Shown: positions 34,528 to 43,224 of the stretch, one piece after another | Numbering within the stretch: the stretch's first letter is position 1 | Layout: each line of letters begins with the position of its first letter | NCBI GenBank assembly: GCA_027482245.1 | Contig: JAIXWG010000022.1 | Span: 1-64,000 of the forward strand | Length of the DNA stretch: 64,000 bases | Source of the DNA: Acetobacteraceae bacterium | GTDB taxonomy: Bacteria > Pseudomonadota > Alphaproteobacteria > Acetobacterales > Acetobacteraceae | Reading direction: 5' to 3' | Translations under genes and position numbers: made by a program | The notes under the pieces: model-generated | What the model was told of the DNA's origin: nothing | What the model saw: the letters and a program-made list of their open reading frames with translations, nothing else | Database searches by the model: none

Positions 34528-35699
34528 GACAGCAACTCCAGCGCCGCGCGGCTCAGCGCCTGCACGCCGAGGCCGATGCAGCGCTCATCGGGCTGGTACT
34601 TGTCGTTGTGCAGCCGGTCGTCGCGCCCTTCGGCGCCGCTGCCGATCCGAAGCTGGAAGGCGGGGGCGCGCGCCGCGAACTCGGCGAAATCCTCGCTGCC
34701 CATGGAGGCCTCGCCCTCCTCCACCACCTCGCCGAACTGCGCGCGGACCGCGGCCATCGTCGGCTCGAGCACGCGGTCGTCATTGACCAGCGGCGGCACC
34801 TTGCGCTGGTAGTCGAGCGTGCACTGCACGCGCATCGTCGTCTCCAGCCCGGCCACCAGGCGGCGGATCGCTTCCTCCGCCGTGTCACGCGCGGCCTCGT
34901 GCAGCGTGCGCACGGTGCCGCGGAGGTGCACGCGTTCCGGGATGATGTTGTAGGTGGTGCCGCCAGTGAACTGCGCGATCGTCACCACCGCGGGATGCAG
35001 CGGCTTGATCTCCCGGCTCACCACCGTCTGCGCCTGCGCAACGAAGCTGGCGGCGGCGACGATGGGATCGACGGCGGCGTAGGGGTGCGCGGCGTGGCCC
35101 GACTTGCCGCGCACGATCAGGTCGAAGCGATCGGACGCCGCGAGACAGGCGCCGCGCGCGAAGCCGAAGGTGCCGACCTTCATGTCGGGATGGTTGTGGA
35201 AGCCGAGCGCGAGGTCGATTCCCTCCGCCGCGCCATCCGCGATCATCGCGGCCGCACCTTCAAGAACCTCCTCCGCGGGCTGGAAGACCAGCAGCACACG
35301 GCCCGCGAGTTGCGGCGCCATCTCCTTCAGCACGGATGCGACGCCGAGCAGCGTGGTCGTGTGGATGTCGTGGCCACAGGCGTGCATCTTGCCCGCGACG
35401 GTGCTGGCGAAGGGCAGGCCCGTATCCTCATGGATCGGCAGCGCGTCCATGTCCGCGCGGATCGCGAGCGTCGGGCCCGGACGCCCGCCTTCGATGACGC
35501 CCACGACGCCGGTGCGACCCAGGCCCGTGCGATGCGGGATCGCCAGACGCGCGAGTTCGGCTGCGACGACACCCGCGGTGCGTGTCTCCTCGAAGGCCAG
35601 TTCGGGATGGGCGTGCAGGTCCCTGCGGATGGCAATCAGCGCGGGCTCGATGGCTGAAACCGCCTCCCGGATGCGGCGCCCGGGATCATTGATGAGCAT
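34524..35699 (-). CDS. M20 family amidohydrolase (hippurate hydrolase/aminoacylase-like)
   Basis: A 391-residue di-zinc peptidase-family hydrolase. Seen are DLHAHPELAFEE, IRADMDALPIHE, HACGHDIHTTTLLG (zinc ligands), FQPAEEVLEGAAAMI (catalytic Glu) and a dimerisation domain starting RGKSGHAAHPY. It should remove acyl groups from amino acids or similar amides. It is coupled to the ketopantoate-reductase-like gene and lies divergent (124 bases) from a Bug-type receptor gene, so the two sides may share a regulator and a substrate pathway. Confidence 0.88.
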   Translation of the reverse strand: MLINDPGRRIREAVSAIEPALIAIRRDLHAHPELAFEETRTAGVVAAELARLAIPHRTGLGRTGVVGVIEGGRPGPTLAIRADMDALPIHEDTGLPFASTVAGKMHACGHDIHTTTLLGVASVLKEMAPQLAGRVLLVFQPAEEVLEGAAAMIADGAAEGIDLALGFHNHPDMKVGTFGFARGACLAASDRFDLIVRGKSGHAAHPYAAVDPIVAAASFVAQAQTVVSREIKPLHPAVVTIAQFTGGTTYNIIPERVHLRGTVRTLHEAARDTAEEAIRRLVAGLETTMRVQCTLDYQRKVPPLVNDDRVLEPTMAAVRAQFGEVVEEGEASMGSEDFAEFAARAPAFQLRIGSGAEGRDDRLHNDKYQPDERCIGLGVQALSRAALELLS

Positions 35700-35823
35700 C
35701 CGAAGTATCTCCGCGCAATTTCGTGGCGTCATGGTAGGTGAAGAAGTAGTCATGGCAAGGCGCGGCGGCTTGCTTGGGTTGGAAACCCCATGCCATACGC
35801 CTGCCAACGTCCAAGGAGGCCGA

Positions 35824-36804
35824 ATGCCGGGGGTCATCCATCGTCGTGCGCTGATCGCAGGGGCCGCTGCCGCGGCCTCGCTGCCTTTCGTCGCGCGCGC
35901 GCAGTCCTGGCCCTCGGGCTCCATCCGCCTCATCGTTCCTTTCGCGCCCGGTGGCAGCACGGACCTGTCGGCGCGCCTGGTGGCCGATGGGTTGGCGCAG
36001 CGCCTCGGCGTGCCGGTGGTGGTGGAAAATCGCCCCGGCGCCGGCGCCACGACAGGCAGCCAAGTCGTCGCCGATGCCGCCCCGGACGGCCAGACGCTGG
36101 TGATGAGCAACATCGCGAGCCACGCGATCAGCCCCGCGCTCTACGGCAATCGCGTGCGCTACGACCCGGTGCGTTCCTTCACGCACATCGCCATGGTCAT
36201 CACCAACCCTTCCGTCTGGGTGGTGAATCCGCGGAGCGAGATCGGGAACCTCGCCGACCTCGTGCGCATCGCGAAGACGCGGCGTGGCGGGCTCGACATG
36301 GCGTCCTCCGGCGCCGGGTCTTCCAACCACCTCCTGCTCGTCCGCTTCAGCGACATGGCGGGCATCGAGCACACCCACGTCCCCTTCCGCGGCGCTGGCC
36401 CGGCGATGACGGCGGTGATCGCGGGCCAGGTGCCGATGATGTCGGACAGCCTGCCCTCCGCCGCCGGCCACATCCGCCAGGGCAGCGTGCGCGCCATCGC
36501 GATGAGCAGCGCGGAACGTCACCCGGCCTTCCCGGACGTGCCCACCTTCCGCGAACAGGGCTTCGACCTGGTCAGCACCTCCTGGTTCGCCCTGTCCGGC
36601 CCGGCCGGCCTGCCGGCACCGATCGTGGAACGCCTGCACCGGGAGACGATGGCGGTGGCGGCCCTGCCGGAAACACGCCAGCGCTTCGCGGAGCTCGGCG
36701 GTACGCCCGGGGACATGACGTCGGCGCAGTTCAGCGCCTTCGTCGCCTCCGAGGTCGCGGCCTGGGCCCCGGTTGTGCGGAGCAGCGGGGCCACGGCAGA
36801 CTAG
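35824..36804 (+). CDS. Bug/TctC-family solute-binding protein
   Basis: A 326-residue periplasmic receptor. The leader MPGVIHRRALIAGAAAAASLPFVARAQ ends in an Ala-x-Ala site. The mature protein shows the Bug signatures IRLIVPFAPGGSTDLSAR, VVENRPGAGATTGS, VPFRGAGPAMTAVIAGQV and GLPAPIVERLH. Bug proteins bind small carboxylates, commonly through two water-bridged oxygens. AAGGAGG lies six bases before the ATG. TctB and TctA genes follow in the same direction after 207 bases, giving a complete tripartite tricarboxylate transporter. Confidence 0.9.
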   Translation: MPGVIHRRALIAGAAAAASLPFVARAQSWPSGSIRLIVPFAPGGSTDLSARLVADGLAQRLGVPVVVENRPGAGATTGSQVVADAAPDGQTLVMSNIASHAISPALYGNRVRYDPVRSFTHIAMVITNPSVWVVNPRSEIGNLADLVRIAKTRRGGLDMASSGAGSSNHLLLVRFSDMAGIEHTHVPFRGAGPAMTAVIAGQVPMMSDSLPSAAGHIRQGSVRAIAMSSAERHPAFPDVPTFREQGFDLVSTSWFALSGPAGLPAPIVERLHRETMAVAALPETRQRFAELGGTPGDMTSAQFSAFVASEVAAWAPVVRSSGATAD

Positions 36805-37011
36805 ACAAGTTCCTGGATGGGCTACGCTTAACGAACCTCGCGATTGCGTGATCGAAGCGGCTCATCCTAGGGTGAAAACAGGGTAAAGGAAGCGGTCCCG
36901 GCCGTCTGTCCACCTTGTTGGGGAGTCGCAGAACCGGCAGTGTCGCCGGCCTGCGAGGGTTGACGGGAACGGACTAGGCTCCGGCGCAAGCCGGGCAGGA
37001 ACGAGGTGCTG

Positions 37012-37458
37012 ATGAAGATCAATGCGAAGGACGTTGCGTCCGGGGCCCTGCTGATCGCGATCGCGGTCGCAGGGCTTTGGCTGAACCAGGACCACACGCT
37101 GGGCACCGCCCGGCGCATGGGCCCTGGCTACATGCCGATGATGACCTTCTGGCTGCAGATGGGGCTTGGCGCCATCGTGCTGGTCATGGGTCTGTTCAAC
37201 GGCCCGGACAAGCTGGACCGCTGGGCCTGGCGGGAGCTGACGCTGATCCTGGCGTCGCTGTGCGTCTTCGCGCTGCTGCTGGAACAGGGCGGACTGTTCC
37301 TGGCCATCGCCGCGACGGTCGCCGTGGCGGCACTCGGCGACCGGACGCACAAGCCGCTCGGCGTCATCGGGCTGATCGTCTTCCTCATGGCGCTCTGCTG
37401 GTTCGTGTTCATCCGGGAATTGGACATCCGGGTGAACCTCTGGCCGTCCTTCTTCTGA
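37012..37458 (+). CDS. tctB: Tripartite tricarboxylate transporter small subunit TctB
   Basis: A 148-residue membrane protein with four helices: SGALLIAIAVAGLWLNQ, FWLQMGLGAIVLVMGLF, LTLILASLCVFALLLEQGGLFLAIAATVAVAAL and VIGLIVFLMALCWFVFIREL. TLGTARRMGPGYMPM after helix one and FIRELDIRVNLWP at the end are TctB hallmarks. The ATG at 37012 has GAGG five bases upstream; a GTG at 37006 is in frame but has a poorer site. TctA starts 19 bases after the stop. The 207 bases before it show no clear promoter to my eye. Confidence 0.9.
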   Translation: MKINAKDVASGALLIAIAVAGLWLNQDHTLGTARRMGPGYMPMMTFWLQMGLGAIVLVMGLFNGPDKLDRWAWRELTLILASLCVFALLLEQGGLFLAIAATVAVAALGDRTHKPLGVIGLIVFLMALCWFVFIRELDIRVNLWPSFF

Positions 37459-37477
37459 GCGCGGGGAAAAGGGGACC

Positions 37478-38983
37478 ATGGATCTCTTCGGCAATCTCTA
37501 TCTGGGCTTCAGCGTCGCGCTGAGCTTCGATAACATCACCTTCGCGCTGCTGGGTGCCTTCATCGGCACGGCGATCGGCGTGCTGCCGGGCATCGGCCCG
37601 GTCGCCACCATCTCGCTGCTGCTGCCGATCACCTTCGGCATGTCGGCGACGACGGCCATCATCATGCTCGCCGGCATCTACTACGGCGCGCAGTATGGCG
37701 GCTCGACCACCTCGATCCTGCTGAACCTGCCGGGCGAAGTCTCGTCGGTGGTCACCACGCTCGAAGGCTACAAGATGGCCCGCAAGGGCCGCGCCGGCGC
37801 GGCGCTGACGATCTCCGCGCTCGGCTCCTTCTTTGCCGGCACCATCTCCACCATCCTCGTGGCGGCCTCCGGCCCGCTGCTGACCTCGGTGGCGCTGTCC
37901 TTCGGCCCGGCCGACTACTTCTCCCTCATGATGCTGGGCCTGATCATCTCCGCCGTTCTGGCGCAGGGCTCCATCGTCAAGGCCATCGCGATGGTGGTGC
38001 TCGGCGTGGCGCTCGGCCTGGTGGGCACGGACGTGCAGACCGGCCAGCAGCGCTTCACCTTCGGCGTCCCTGAACTGTCCGACGGCATCGGCTTCGTCGC
38101 CGTCGCCATGGGCATGTTCGGCATCGCGGAAATCATCCTCAACCTCGAACGCCCGGAAAGCCGCTCCGTCCTCACCAACAAGGTGGACAGCCTGTGGCTG
38201 ACGCGGGAAGAGGCGATCCGCTCCATCGCCCCGGTGCTGCGCGGCACGGCCATCGGCTCCACCCTCGGCATCCTGCCGGGCGGCGGCGCGGCGCTCGCGG
38301 CCTTCGGCTCCTACATGCTGGAGTCCAAGGTCTCGAAGTACCGCCATGAATTCGGCACGGGCGCGATCGAGGGCGTGGCCGGTCCGGAAGCCGCGAACAA
38401 CGCGGCGGCCCAGACCAGCTTCATCCCGCTGCTCACGCTCGGCATCCCGGCCAACGCCGTGATGGCGCTCATGGTCGGCGCGCTGATCATCCAGGGCATC
38501 CAGCCCGGCCCCCGCATGGTGGAGGCCCAGCCGGACCTGTTCTGGGGCCTCATCGCCTCCATGTGGGTCGGCAACCTGATGCTGCTCGTCATCAACCTGC
38601 CGATGATCGGCATGTGGGTGAAGCTGCTGGAGGTTCCCTACCGCCACCTGTACCCGGCGATCCTGATCTTCTGCGCCATCGGCGTGTACTCGCTGAACAA
38701 CAACGTGTTCGACGTGTACCTGACGATGCTGTTCGGCCTGTTCGGCTACCTCTGCTCCAAGCTGAAGCTGGAAGGCGCGCCGCTGCTGATCGGCTTCGTG
38801 CTTGGCCCGATGATGGAGGAGCACCTGCGCCGCGCCATGCTGCTGAGCCGTGGCGATCCCATGGTGTTCATCCAGCGCCCGATCTCCGCCACGCTGCTGG
38901 CCATCGGCGCCCTGGCGCTGATCACCATGCTGCTGCCGGCGCTGCGGTCGAAGAAGGAAGCCGCGCTCTCCGAAGGCGGCTGA
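37478..38983 (+). CDS. tctA: Tripartite tricarboxylate transporter large subunit TctA
   Basis: A 501-residue permease with about twelve helices. GTAIGVLPGIGPVATISLLLP near residue 33, the repeated GILPGGGAALAAFGSY half-way, YYGAQYGGSTTSILLNLPGE and EAANNAAAQTSFIPLLTLGIP are the conserved TctA loops. It carries the solute delivered by the Bug receptor, probably driven by ion symport. A terminator hairpin follows. Confidence 0.94.
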   Translation: MDLFGNLYLGFSVALSFDNITFALLGAFIGTAIGVLPGIGPVATISLLLPITFGMSATTAIIMLAGIYYGAQYGGSTTSILLNLPGEVSSVVTTLEGYKMARKGRAGAALTISALGSFFAGTISTILVAASGPLLTSVALSFGPADYFSLMMLGLIISAVLAQGSIVKAIAMVVLGVALGLVGTDVQTGQQRFTFGVPELSDGIGFVAVAMGMFGIAEIILNLERPESRSVLTNKVDSLWLTREEAIRSIAPVLRGTAIGSTLGILPGGGAALAAFGSYMLESKVSKYRHEFGTGAIEGVAGPEAANNAAAQTSFIPLLTLGIPANAVMALMVGALIIQGIQPGPRMVEAQPDLFWGLIASMWVGNLMLLVINLPMIGMWVKLLEVPYRHLYPAILIFCAIGVYSLNNNVFDVYLTMLFGLFGYLCSKLKLEGAPLLIGFVLGPMMEEHLRRAMLLSRGDPMVFIQRPISATLLAIGALALITMLLPALRSKKEAALSEGG

Positions 38984-39013
38984 TCCCGCCCCGGCCATCC
39001 CGGACCCGCCAGG

Positions 39014-39044
39014 AAGGGGCCGCTCCGCAAGGGGCGGCCCCTTT
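39014..39044 (+). terminator. Terminator after tctA
   Basis: Perfect 10-bp stem AAGGGGCCGC (39014-39023) and GCGGCCCCTT (39034-39043) followed by TCGCTTG. It ends the tripartite transporter operon. Confidence 0.75.
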
Positions 39045-39097
39045 CGCTTGCGCGCCGCCCGTCGCACCCTGCGCTCCAACCACGGAGGATCCCGCAC

Positions 39098-39850
39098 ATG
39101 GACCTGCAACTCACGGGCAAGCTCGCCCTCGTCACCGGTGCCTCGGCCGGCCTCGGCCGCACCATCGCCAGGCTGCTGGCGGAGGAAGGCTGCAAGCTCG
39201 CCATCCTCGCCCGCCGCCGCCACCTGCTGGAGGAGCTGGCCGCCAGCCTGCCCGCGAGCGCGGAGCCGCTGGTGATCGTCGACGACTTCACCGACAAGGG
39301 CGCGGCGGAACGGACGCGGGATGCGGTGCTCGGCCGATTCGGCCGCTGCGACATCCTGGTGAACAACGCCGGCGGCAGCCGTCCGCAGACCGATCTCGGC
39401 CCCGACGAGGTCTGGATGGAGTCAATGGAGATCAACTTCCACGCCGGGCGGCGCATGACCCATGCCTTCGTGCCCGCCATGCGTGCGCAGAAATACGGCC
39501 GCATCGTCAACCTGACGGGATCGGACGAGCCGCACATCATCAACGCCGCCAACGCGCCCAACGGCGCCGTGCACATCTGGGCCAAGGCGCTGTCGCGTCA
39601 GCTCGGCCGCGACGGCATCACGGTGAACTCCGTGCCGCCCGGCCGCATCCGGTCCGAACAGATCGACGCCCGCATCCTGCCGACCGAGGAGGCCCGCCAG
39701 GCCTGGGCCGCCGCCGAAGTGCCGGTAGGCTTCATCGGGGAGCCGGAGGACCTCGGCGTGCTGGTCACCTTCCTCTGCTCGCCGCGTGCCCGCTACATCA
39801 CGGGCCAGGTGATCCATGTGGATGGCGGGACGCTGCGCCACAGCCATTGA
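39098..39850 (+). CDS. SDR family oxidoreductase with HxxxK in place of YxxxK
   Basis: A 250-residue Rossmann-fold dehydrogenase. The cofactor loop VTGASAGLGRTIA and NNAGGS are intact, and ITVNSVPPGRI and the end TGQVIHVDGGTLRHSH are normal for the family. The catalytic tetrad is not: the place of the Tyr reads AVHIWAKAL, so His replaces Tyr before the Lys. Either the protein belongs to an atypical subgroup or its chemistry differs. GGAGG lies nine bases before the ATG. It follows the transporter terminator, so it has its own transcript. Confidence 0.85.
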   Translation: MDLQLTGKLALVTGASAGLGRTIARLLAEEGCKLAILARRRHLLEELAASLPASAEPLVIVDDFTDKGAAERTRDAVLGRFGRCDILVNNAGGSRPQTDLGPDEVWMESMEINFHAGRRMTHAFVPAMRAQKYGRIVNLTGSDEPHIINAANAPNGAVHIWAKALSRQLGRDGITVNSVPPGRIRSEQIDARILPTEEARQAWAAAEVPVGFIGEPEDLGVLVTFLCSPRARYITGQVIHVDGGTLRHSH

Positions 39851-39933
39851 TGCGCCGCAGCCATTGAAGGAGTGCGGGGCTGCGGCGGCCCCGCGGGTGT
39901 AGGCTGCGATCGAAACGGGCAGGACCACCCCGC

Positions 39934-40422
39934 ATGACCCAGCCGCACCCCACCACCCATCTCCGCCGCACCATTGCCCGCGCCAAGCAGCGGCGCGGCG
40001 CTGCTCCCCTGCCGCCCACGCTCGGCGCCCGCCTTGCCGACAGCGTGGCCGCGACTGTCGGGTCCTGGCGCTTCATCGTCATCCAGTCGGGGCTGCTGAT
40101 CGCCTGGATCACCGGCAACGTGCTGGCGGGCACCCATGCCTGGGACCCCTACCCCTTCATCCTGCTGAACCTGATGCTGTCCTTCCAGGCCGCCTACACC
40201 GCGCCGATCATCATGATGAGCCAGAACCGGCAATCCGACGTGGACCGCGACCGCGCGCTGGCGGACTACCAGGTGAATTTGCGCGCGGAAGCCGACATCA
40301 CGCTGCTGCACGAGAAGATCGACCTGCTGCGCGAACGCGAATTGCTGGAGATGATGCAGCTGCTGAAGCGCGCGCTCGACCGGATCGAGGCGCTGGAGCA
40401 GCACCCGCCGAAGGAAGCCTGA
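39934..40422 (+). CDS. DUF1003 family membrane protein
   Basis: A 162-residue protein with two membrane helices, FIVIQSGLLIAWITGNVLA and FILLNLMLSFQAAYTAPIIMMS. The signature MSQNRQSDVDRDRALADYQVNLRAE follows, then a C-terminal coiled coil (LLHEKIDLLRERELLEMMQLLKRALDRI). DUF1003 proteins have no assigned role. The next small gene starts three bases after its stop, so the two are an operon. Confidence 0.87.
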   Translation: MTQPHPTTHLRRTIARAKQRRGAAPLPPTLGARLADSVAATVGSWRFIVIQSGLLIAWITGNVLAGTHAWDPYPFILLNLMLSFQAAYTAPIIMMSQNRQSDVDRDRALADYQVNLRAEADITLLHEKIDLLRERELLEMMQLLKRALDRIEALEQHPPKEA

Positions 40423-40425
40423 GCC

Positions 40426-40584
40426 ATGGCCTGGATTCTCCGCATCCTGCTGGCCGCCGCCGGCGCCATCGCCGCGATCGTCGTCGCGCGCGATGCGCCG
40501 AACTTCCCGGTGGTGGAGGGGATGGTCGCCGTCGCCCTCATCGCCGCCATCGTGCTGGTGCTGGCGCTGCGGCGCGGGAAGTAG
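40426..40584 (+). CDS. 52-residue two-helix membrane peptide
   Basis: A short gene, ATG at 40426 to TAG at 40584. Its product is nearly all hydrophobic: MAWILRILLAAAGAIAAIVVA, then the turn RDAPNFPVVEG, then MVAVALIAAIVLVLALRR and a basic end (GK). The three-base gap to the DUF1003 gene and the clear hairpin of two membrane helices support it. It converges with the protease gene seven bases later. Function unknown. Confidence 0.6.
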   Translation: MAWILRILLAAAGAIAAIVVARDAPNFPVVEGMVAVALIAAIVLVLALRRGK

Positions 40585-40590
40585 CGCCGC

Positions 40591-41538
40591 TCACCCCCGC
40601 TCCGCCGGCACCACGACCCGCCGCCGAAGGTCGCCACGGCGCAGCAGCACCGCCTCCGCGGGCTCGCCCACCCGCTCCCCGGTCAACCAGCGCAGCAGGT
40701 CGGCGACATGCGCGATGGGATCGCCGCCGATGGACAGCAGCAGGTCGCCGCGCTCGATCCCCGCGCGGTCGGCGGGGCCGTCCTTCGATACCGCCGCCAC
40801 CAGCAGCGCCGTCGGCTGGGCGATGCCATGCGCGCGGGCGAAGCGCCGCGGCACGGCCTCCTGCTGCCCGGACAGGCCGAGGAAGGCGCGCCGCACCCGG
40901 CCGAAGCGCACGAGGTGCCCGAGCACCAGCCGCGCCGTATCGGCGGCCACCGCGAAGCACAGCCCCTGCGCGCCGCCGATCATGGCCGTGTTCACGCCGA
41001 TCACCGCGCCCCGCGCATCCACCAGCGCGCCGCCGGAATTGCCGGGGTTCAGCGCGGCATCCGTCTGGATCAGGTCCTCGATCGGCCGCCCGCCCCGCCC
41101 TGCCAGGGTGCGCCCCAGCGCGCTGACGACACCGGCGGTCACAGTGTTGGAGAAGCCGAGCGGATTGCCGATCGCGATCGCGACCTGGCCGACGCGCAGG
41201 CCCGCGCTTTCCCCCAGCATCGCGGCCGGCAGCGCGGCATCGGTCTCGGCGCGCAGCAGCGCCAGGTCGGTGTCGGGATCATCGCCCAGCAGGCGGGCCG
41301 GGAAGCGCGTGCCCTCGGCTGTCGTCACCTCGATGCGCGTCGCATCGGCGATGACATGGCTGTTGGTGAGCACGAGGCCGTCCGGCGAGACGATCACGCC
41401 CGACCCGCCGCCGCGCCCGCGCAGCCCGCCGACGGCGACATTGACGACGGAGGGTCCGGCACGGCCGACGGCGGTGGTGACGGCGGCGGAGTAGGCATCC
41501 AGCAGCCCCGCATCCGGGGGCATGGGCGCATCGAGCAT
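40591..41538 (-). CDS. HtrA/DegP-like serine protease with one PDZ domain
   Basis: A 315-residue trypsin-like protease. The triad is in LVLTNSHVIADA (His), DDPDTDLALLRAE (Asp) and DAALNPGNSGGALVD (Ser). A single PDZ domain follows (SKDGPADRAGIERGDLLLSIGGDPI). No signal peptide or membrane helix is visible at the N-terminus (MLDAPMPPDAGLLDAYS), unlike most periplasmic HtrA proteins, so it may be cytoplasmic. AAGGA is twelve bases before the ATG. It is divergent from the antiporter gene by 101 bases. Confidence 0.88.
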   Translation of the reverse strand: MLDAPMPPDAGLLDAYSAAVTTAVGRAGPSVVNVAVGGLRGRGGGSGVIVSPDGLVLTNSHVIADATRIEVTTAEGTRFPARLLGDDPDTDLALLRAETDAALPAAMLGESAGLRVGQVAIAIGNPLGFSNTVTAGVVSALGRTLAGRGGRPIEDLIQTDAALNPGNSGGALVDARGAVIGVNTAMIGGAQGLCFAVAADTARLVLGHLVRFGRVRRAFLGLSGQQEAVPRRFARAHGIAQPTALLVAAVSKDGPADRAGIERGDLLLSIGGDPIAHVADLLRWLTGERVGEPAEAVLLRRGDLRRRVVVPAERG

Positions 41539-41639
41539 GGGGAGGTTTGTCCTTTCGTCTCCCAAAATGGGAAGCCTTGGCCGCCGCCCCAAGCCCCGGC
41601 GGTTGTCCCCTCCCCCCCCGCTTCCGCTATGGTTGCCGC

Positions 41640-43214
41640 ATGGAAATCGTCGAGGCCGTGCTGGCCCTGATCGCGGTCTGCATCGGCTTCGCGCTGGTCG
41701 CCCGCCGCCTGAACATGCCCTATGCGGTGATCTTGGTGCTGGGGGGCATGGCGCTGGCCTTCGTGCCGGGGCTGCCCGCCGTCACGCTCGATCCGCAGAT
41801 CGCGCTGGCCTTCTTCCTGCCGCCGCTGCTGCAGGCCAGCGCCTGGCGCACGGATTGGCGGGCCTTCCGCGCCAATATCCGCCCCATCCTGCTGCTGGCC
41901 GTGGGCGCGGTGCTGTTCAGCGCGGTGGTGATCGCGGTGGTCGCGAAGCTGCTGATCCCGGGCCTGCCCTGGGCCGCCGCCGTGGCGCTCGGCGCCATCG
42001 TGGCGCCGCCGGATGCGGTGGCCGCCGCCGCCGTACTCGCCCGCCTGCGCATCCCCCGCCGCATCGTGACGGTGCTGGAAGGCGAGAGCTTGGTGAACGA
42101 CGCGACCGCGCTGGTGCTCTATCGCTTCGCCATCGCGGCCGTTGCGGTGGGTGGCGTGGCGGTGGAACAGGCAGCGGCCTCCTTCGTCCTGGTCGCCGCC
42201 GGCGGCATCGCCATCGGCTATGGCGTGGGCCTGCTGGGCGCCTGGGTTTTCCCGCGGTTGAAGGACACGCTGCTGGTCGTCGCCGCCAGCTTCATCGCCT
42301 GCTTCGTGAGCTTCATGGCGGCGGAGGCCTTCCATCTGTCCGGCGTCATGGCGGTGGTCACCACCGGCCTCGTGCTGGGGCAGAAGCAGCATGGCAGCCT
42401 GTCCCCGCAAAGCCGCATCGCCGCCGTCACCGTCTGGCAGTTCGTGGAATTCGTGCTTACCAGCCTGGTCTTCATCCTGACCGGGTTGCAGTTGCGCGCG
42501 ATCCTGGACCGCATCACCACCCACAGCGTGGGGGAGATGGTGATGCTCGCGGTCGCGCTGTCCCTCGCGCTGATCGTCGCGCGCTTCGCCTGGGTCTTCC
42601 CCGCGCTCTATGCCTCCCGCCTCATCCCCGCCGTGCGGCGCCACCAGCCGCCGCCGCCGGTCGGGCATGCCATCGTCATCTCCTGGGCGGGCATGCGGGG
42701 CGTGGTGTCGCTGGCCGCTGCGCTGGCCCTGCCGCTCGATTTCCCGGAACGCGACCTGCTCGTCTTCCTCGCCTTCTGCGCCATCCTGGCGACGCTCGTC
42801 GTGCAGGGGACCACGCTGGAATGGGTGATCCGCCGCTGGAAGGTGGAGGAGCCGCACGTCAACGGCATGGCGCCGGAGGAAGCGGCCGTCCGCCGCCACA
42901 TCGCCGGCGCCACGCTGGCGGAGATCCAGCGCCGGGCGGAAGACATCCTGGAAGGGCCCGTCGCACAGGACCTGCTGGCCGAATACACGGACAAGGCGCG
43001 CGTCTTCCACGGCATCGCCAAGGGCAGCGGACAGGCGGTTCTGGAGGCGCGGATGCGCATCCGCCTGGCCGCGCTGCGGGAGGGAAGGCGCGCGCTGCTC
43101 GACCACCATCGCGACGGCAAGCTGGACGATGAGCTGCTGACCGCGCTGGAACTGGAGCACGACCTGGAGGAGATCCGCATCCTCCGCCTTCTCGGCGCCG
43201 CACCGGCGCATTAA
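41640..43214 (+). CDS. CPA1-family Na+/H+ antiporter
   Basis: A 524-residue membrane protein with about twelve helices and a soluble helical tail (about 415-524). The CPA1 core motifs are visible: ALAFFLPPLLQASAWRTDW, AIVAPPDAVAAAAVLARLRIPRRIVTVLEGESLVNDATALVLYRF with the ion-binding Asp of the ND motif, and SWAGMRGVVSLAAALALP. It exchanges sodium or potassium for protons. The stop is ten bases before the giant helicase-nuclease gene, so the two may be cotranscribed. Confidence 0.9.
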   Translation: MEIVEAVLALIAVCIGFALVARRLNMPYAVILVLGGMALAFVPGLPAVTLDPQIALAFFLPPLLQASAWRTDWRAFRANIRPILLLAVGAVLFSAVVIAVVAKLLIPGLPWAAAVALGAIVAPPDAVAAAAVLARLRIPRRIVTVLEGESLVNDATALVLYRFAIAAVAVGGVAVEQAAASFVLVAAGGIAIGYGVGLLGAWVFPRLKDTLLVVAASFIACFVSFMAAEAFHLSGVMAVVTTGLVLGQKQHGSLSPQSRIAAVTVWQFVEFVLTSLVFILTGLQLRAILDRITTHSVGEMVMLAVALSLALIVARFAWVFPALYASRLIPAVRRHQPPPPVGHAIVISWAGMRGVVSLAAALALPLDFPERDLLVFLAFCAILATLVVQGTTLEWVIRRWKVEEPHVNGMAPEEAAVRRHIAGATLAEIQRRAEDILEGPVAQDLLAEYTDKARVFHGIAKGSGQAVLEARMRIRLAALREGRRALLDHHRDGKLDDELLTALELEHDLEEIRILRLLGAAPAH

Positions 43215-43224
43215 CTGCGGCGTC

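Noticed and set aside
36805..37011. A gene or RNA in the 207 bases before tctB.
   Set aside because: No open frame with coding character, no strong fold and no convincing -35/-10 pair was seen apart from a short CCGGC/GCCGG hairpin.
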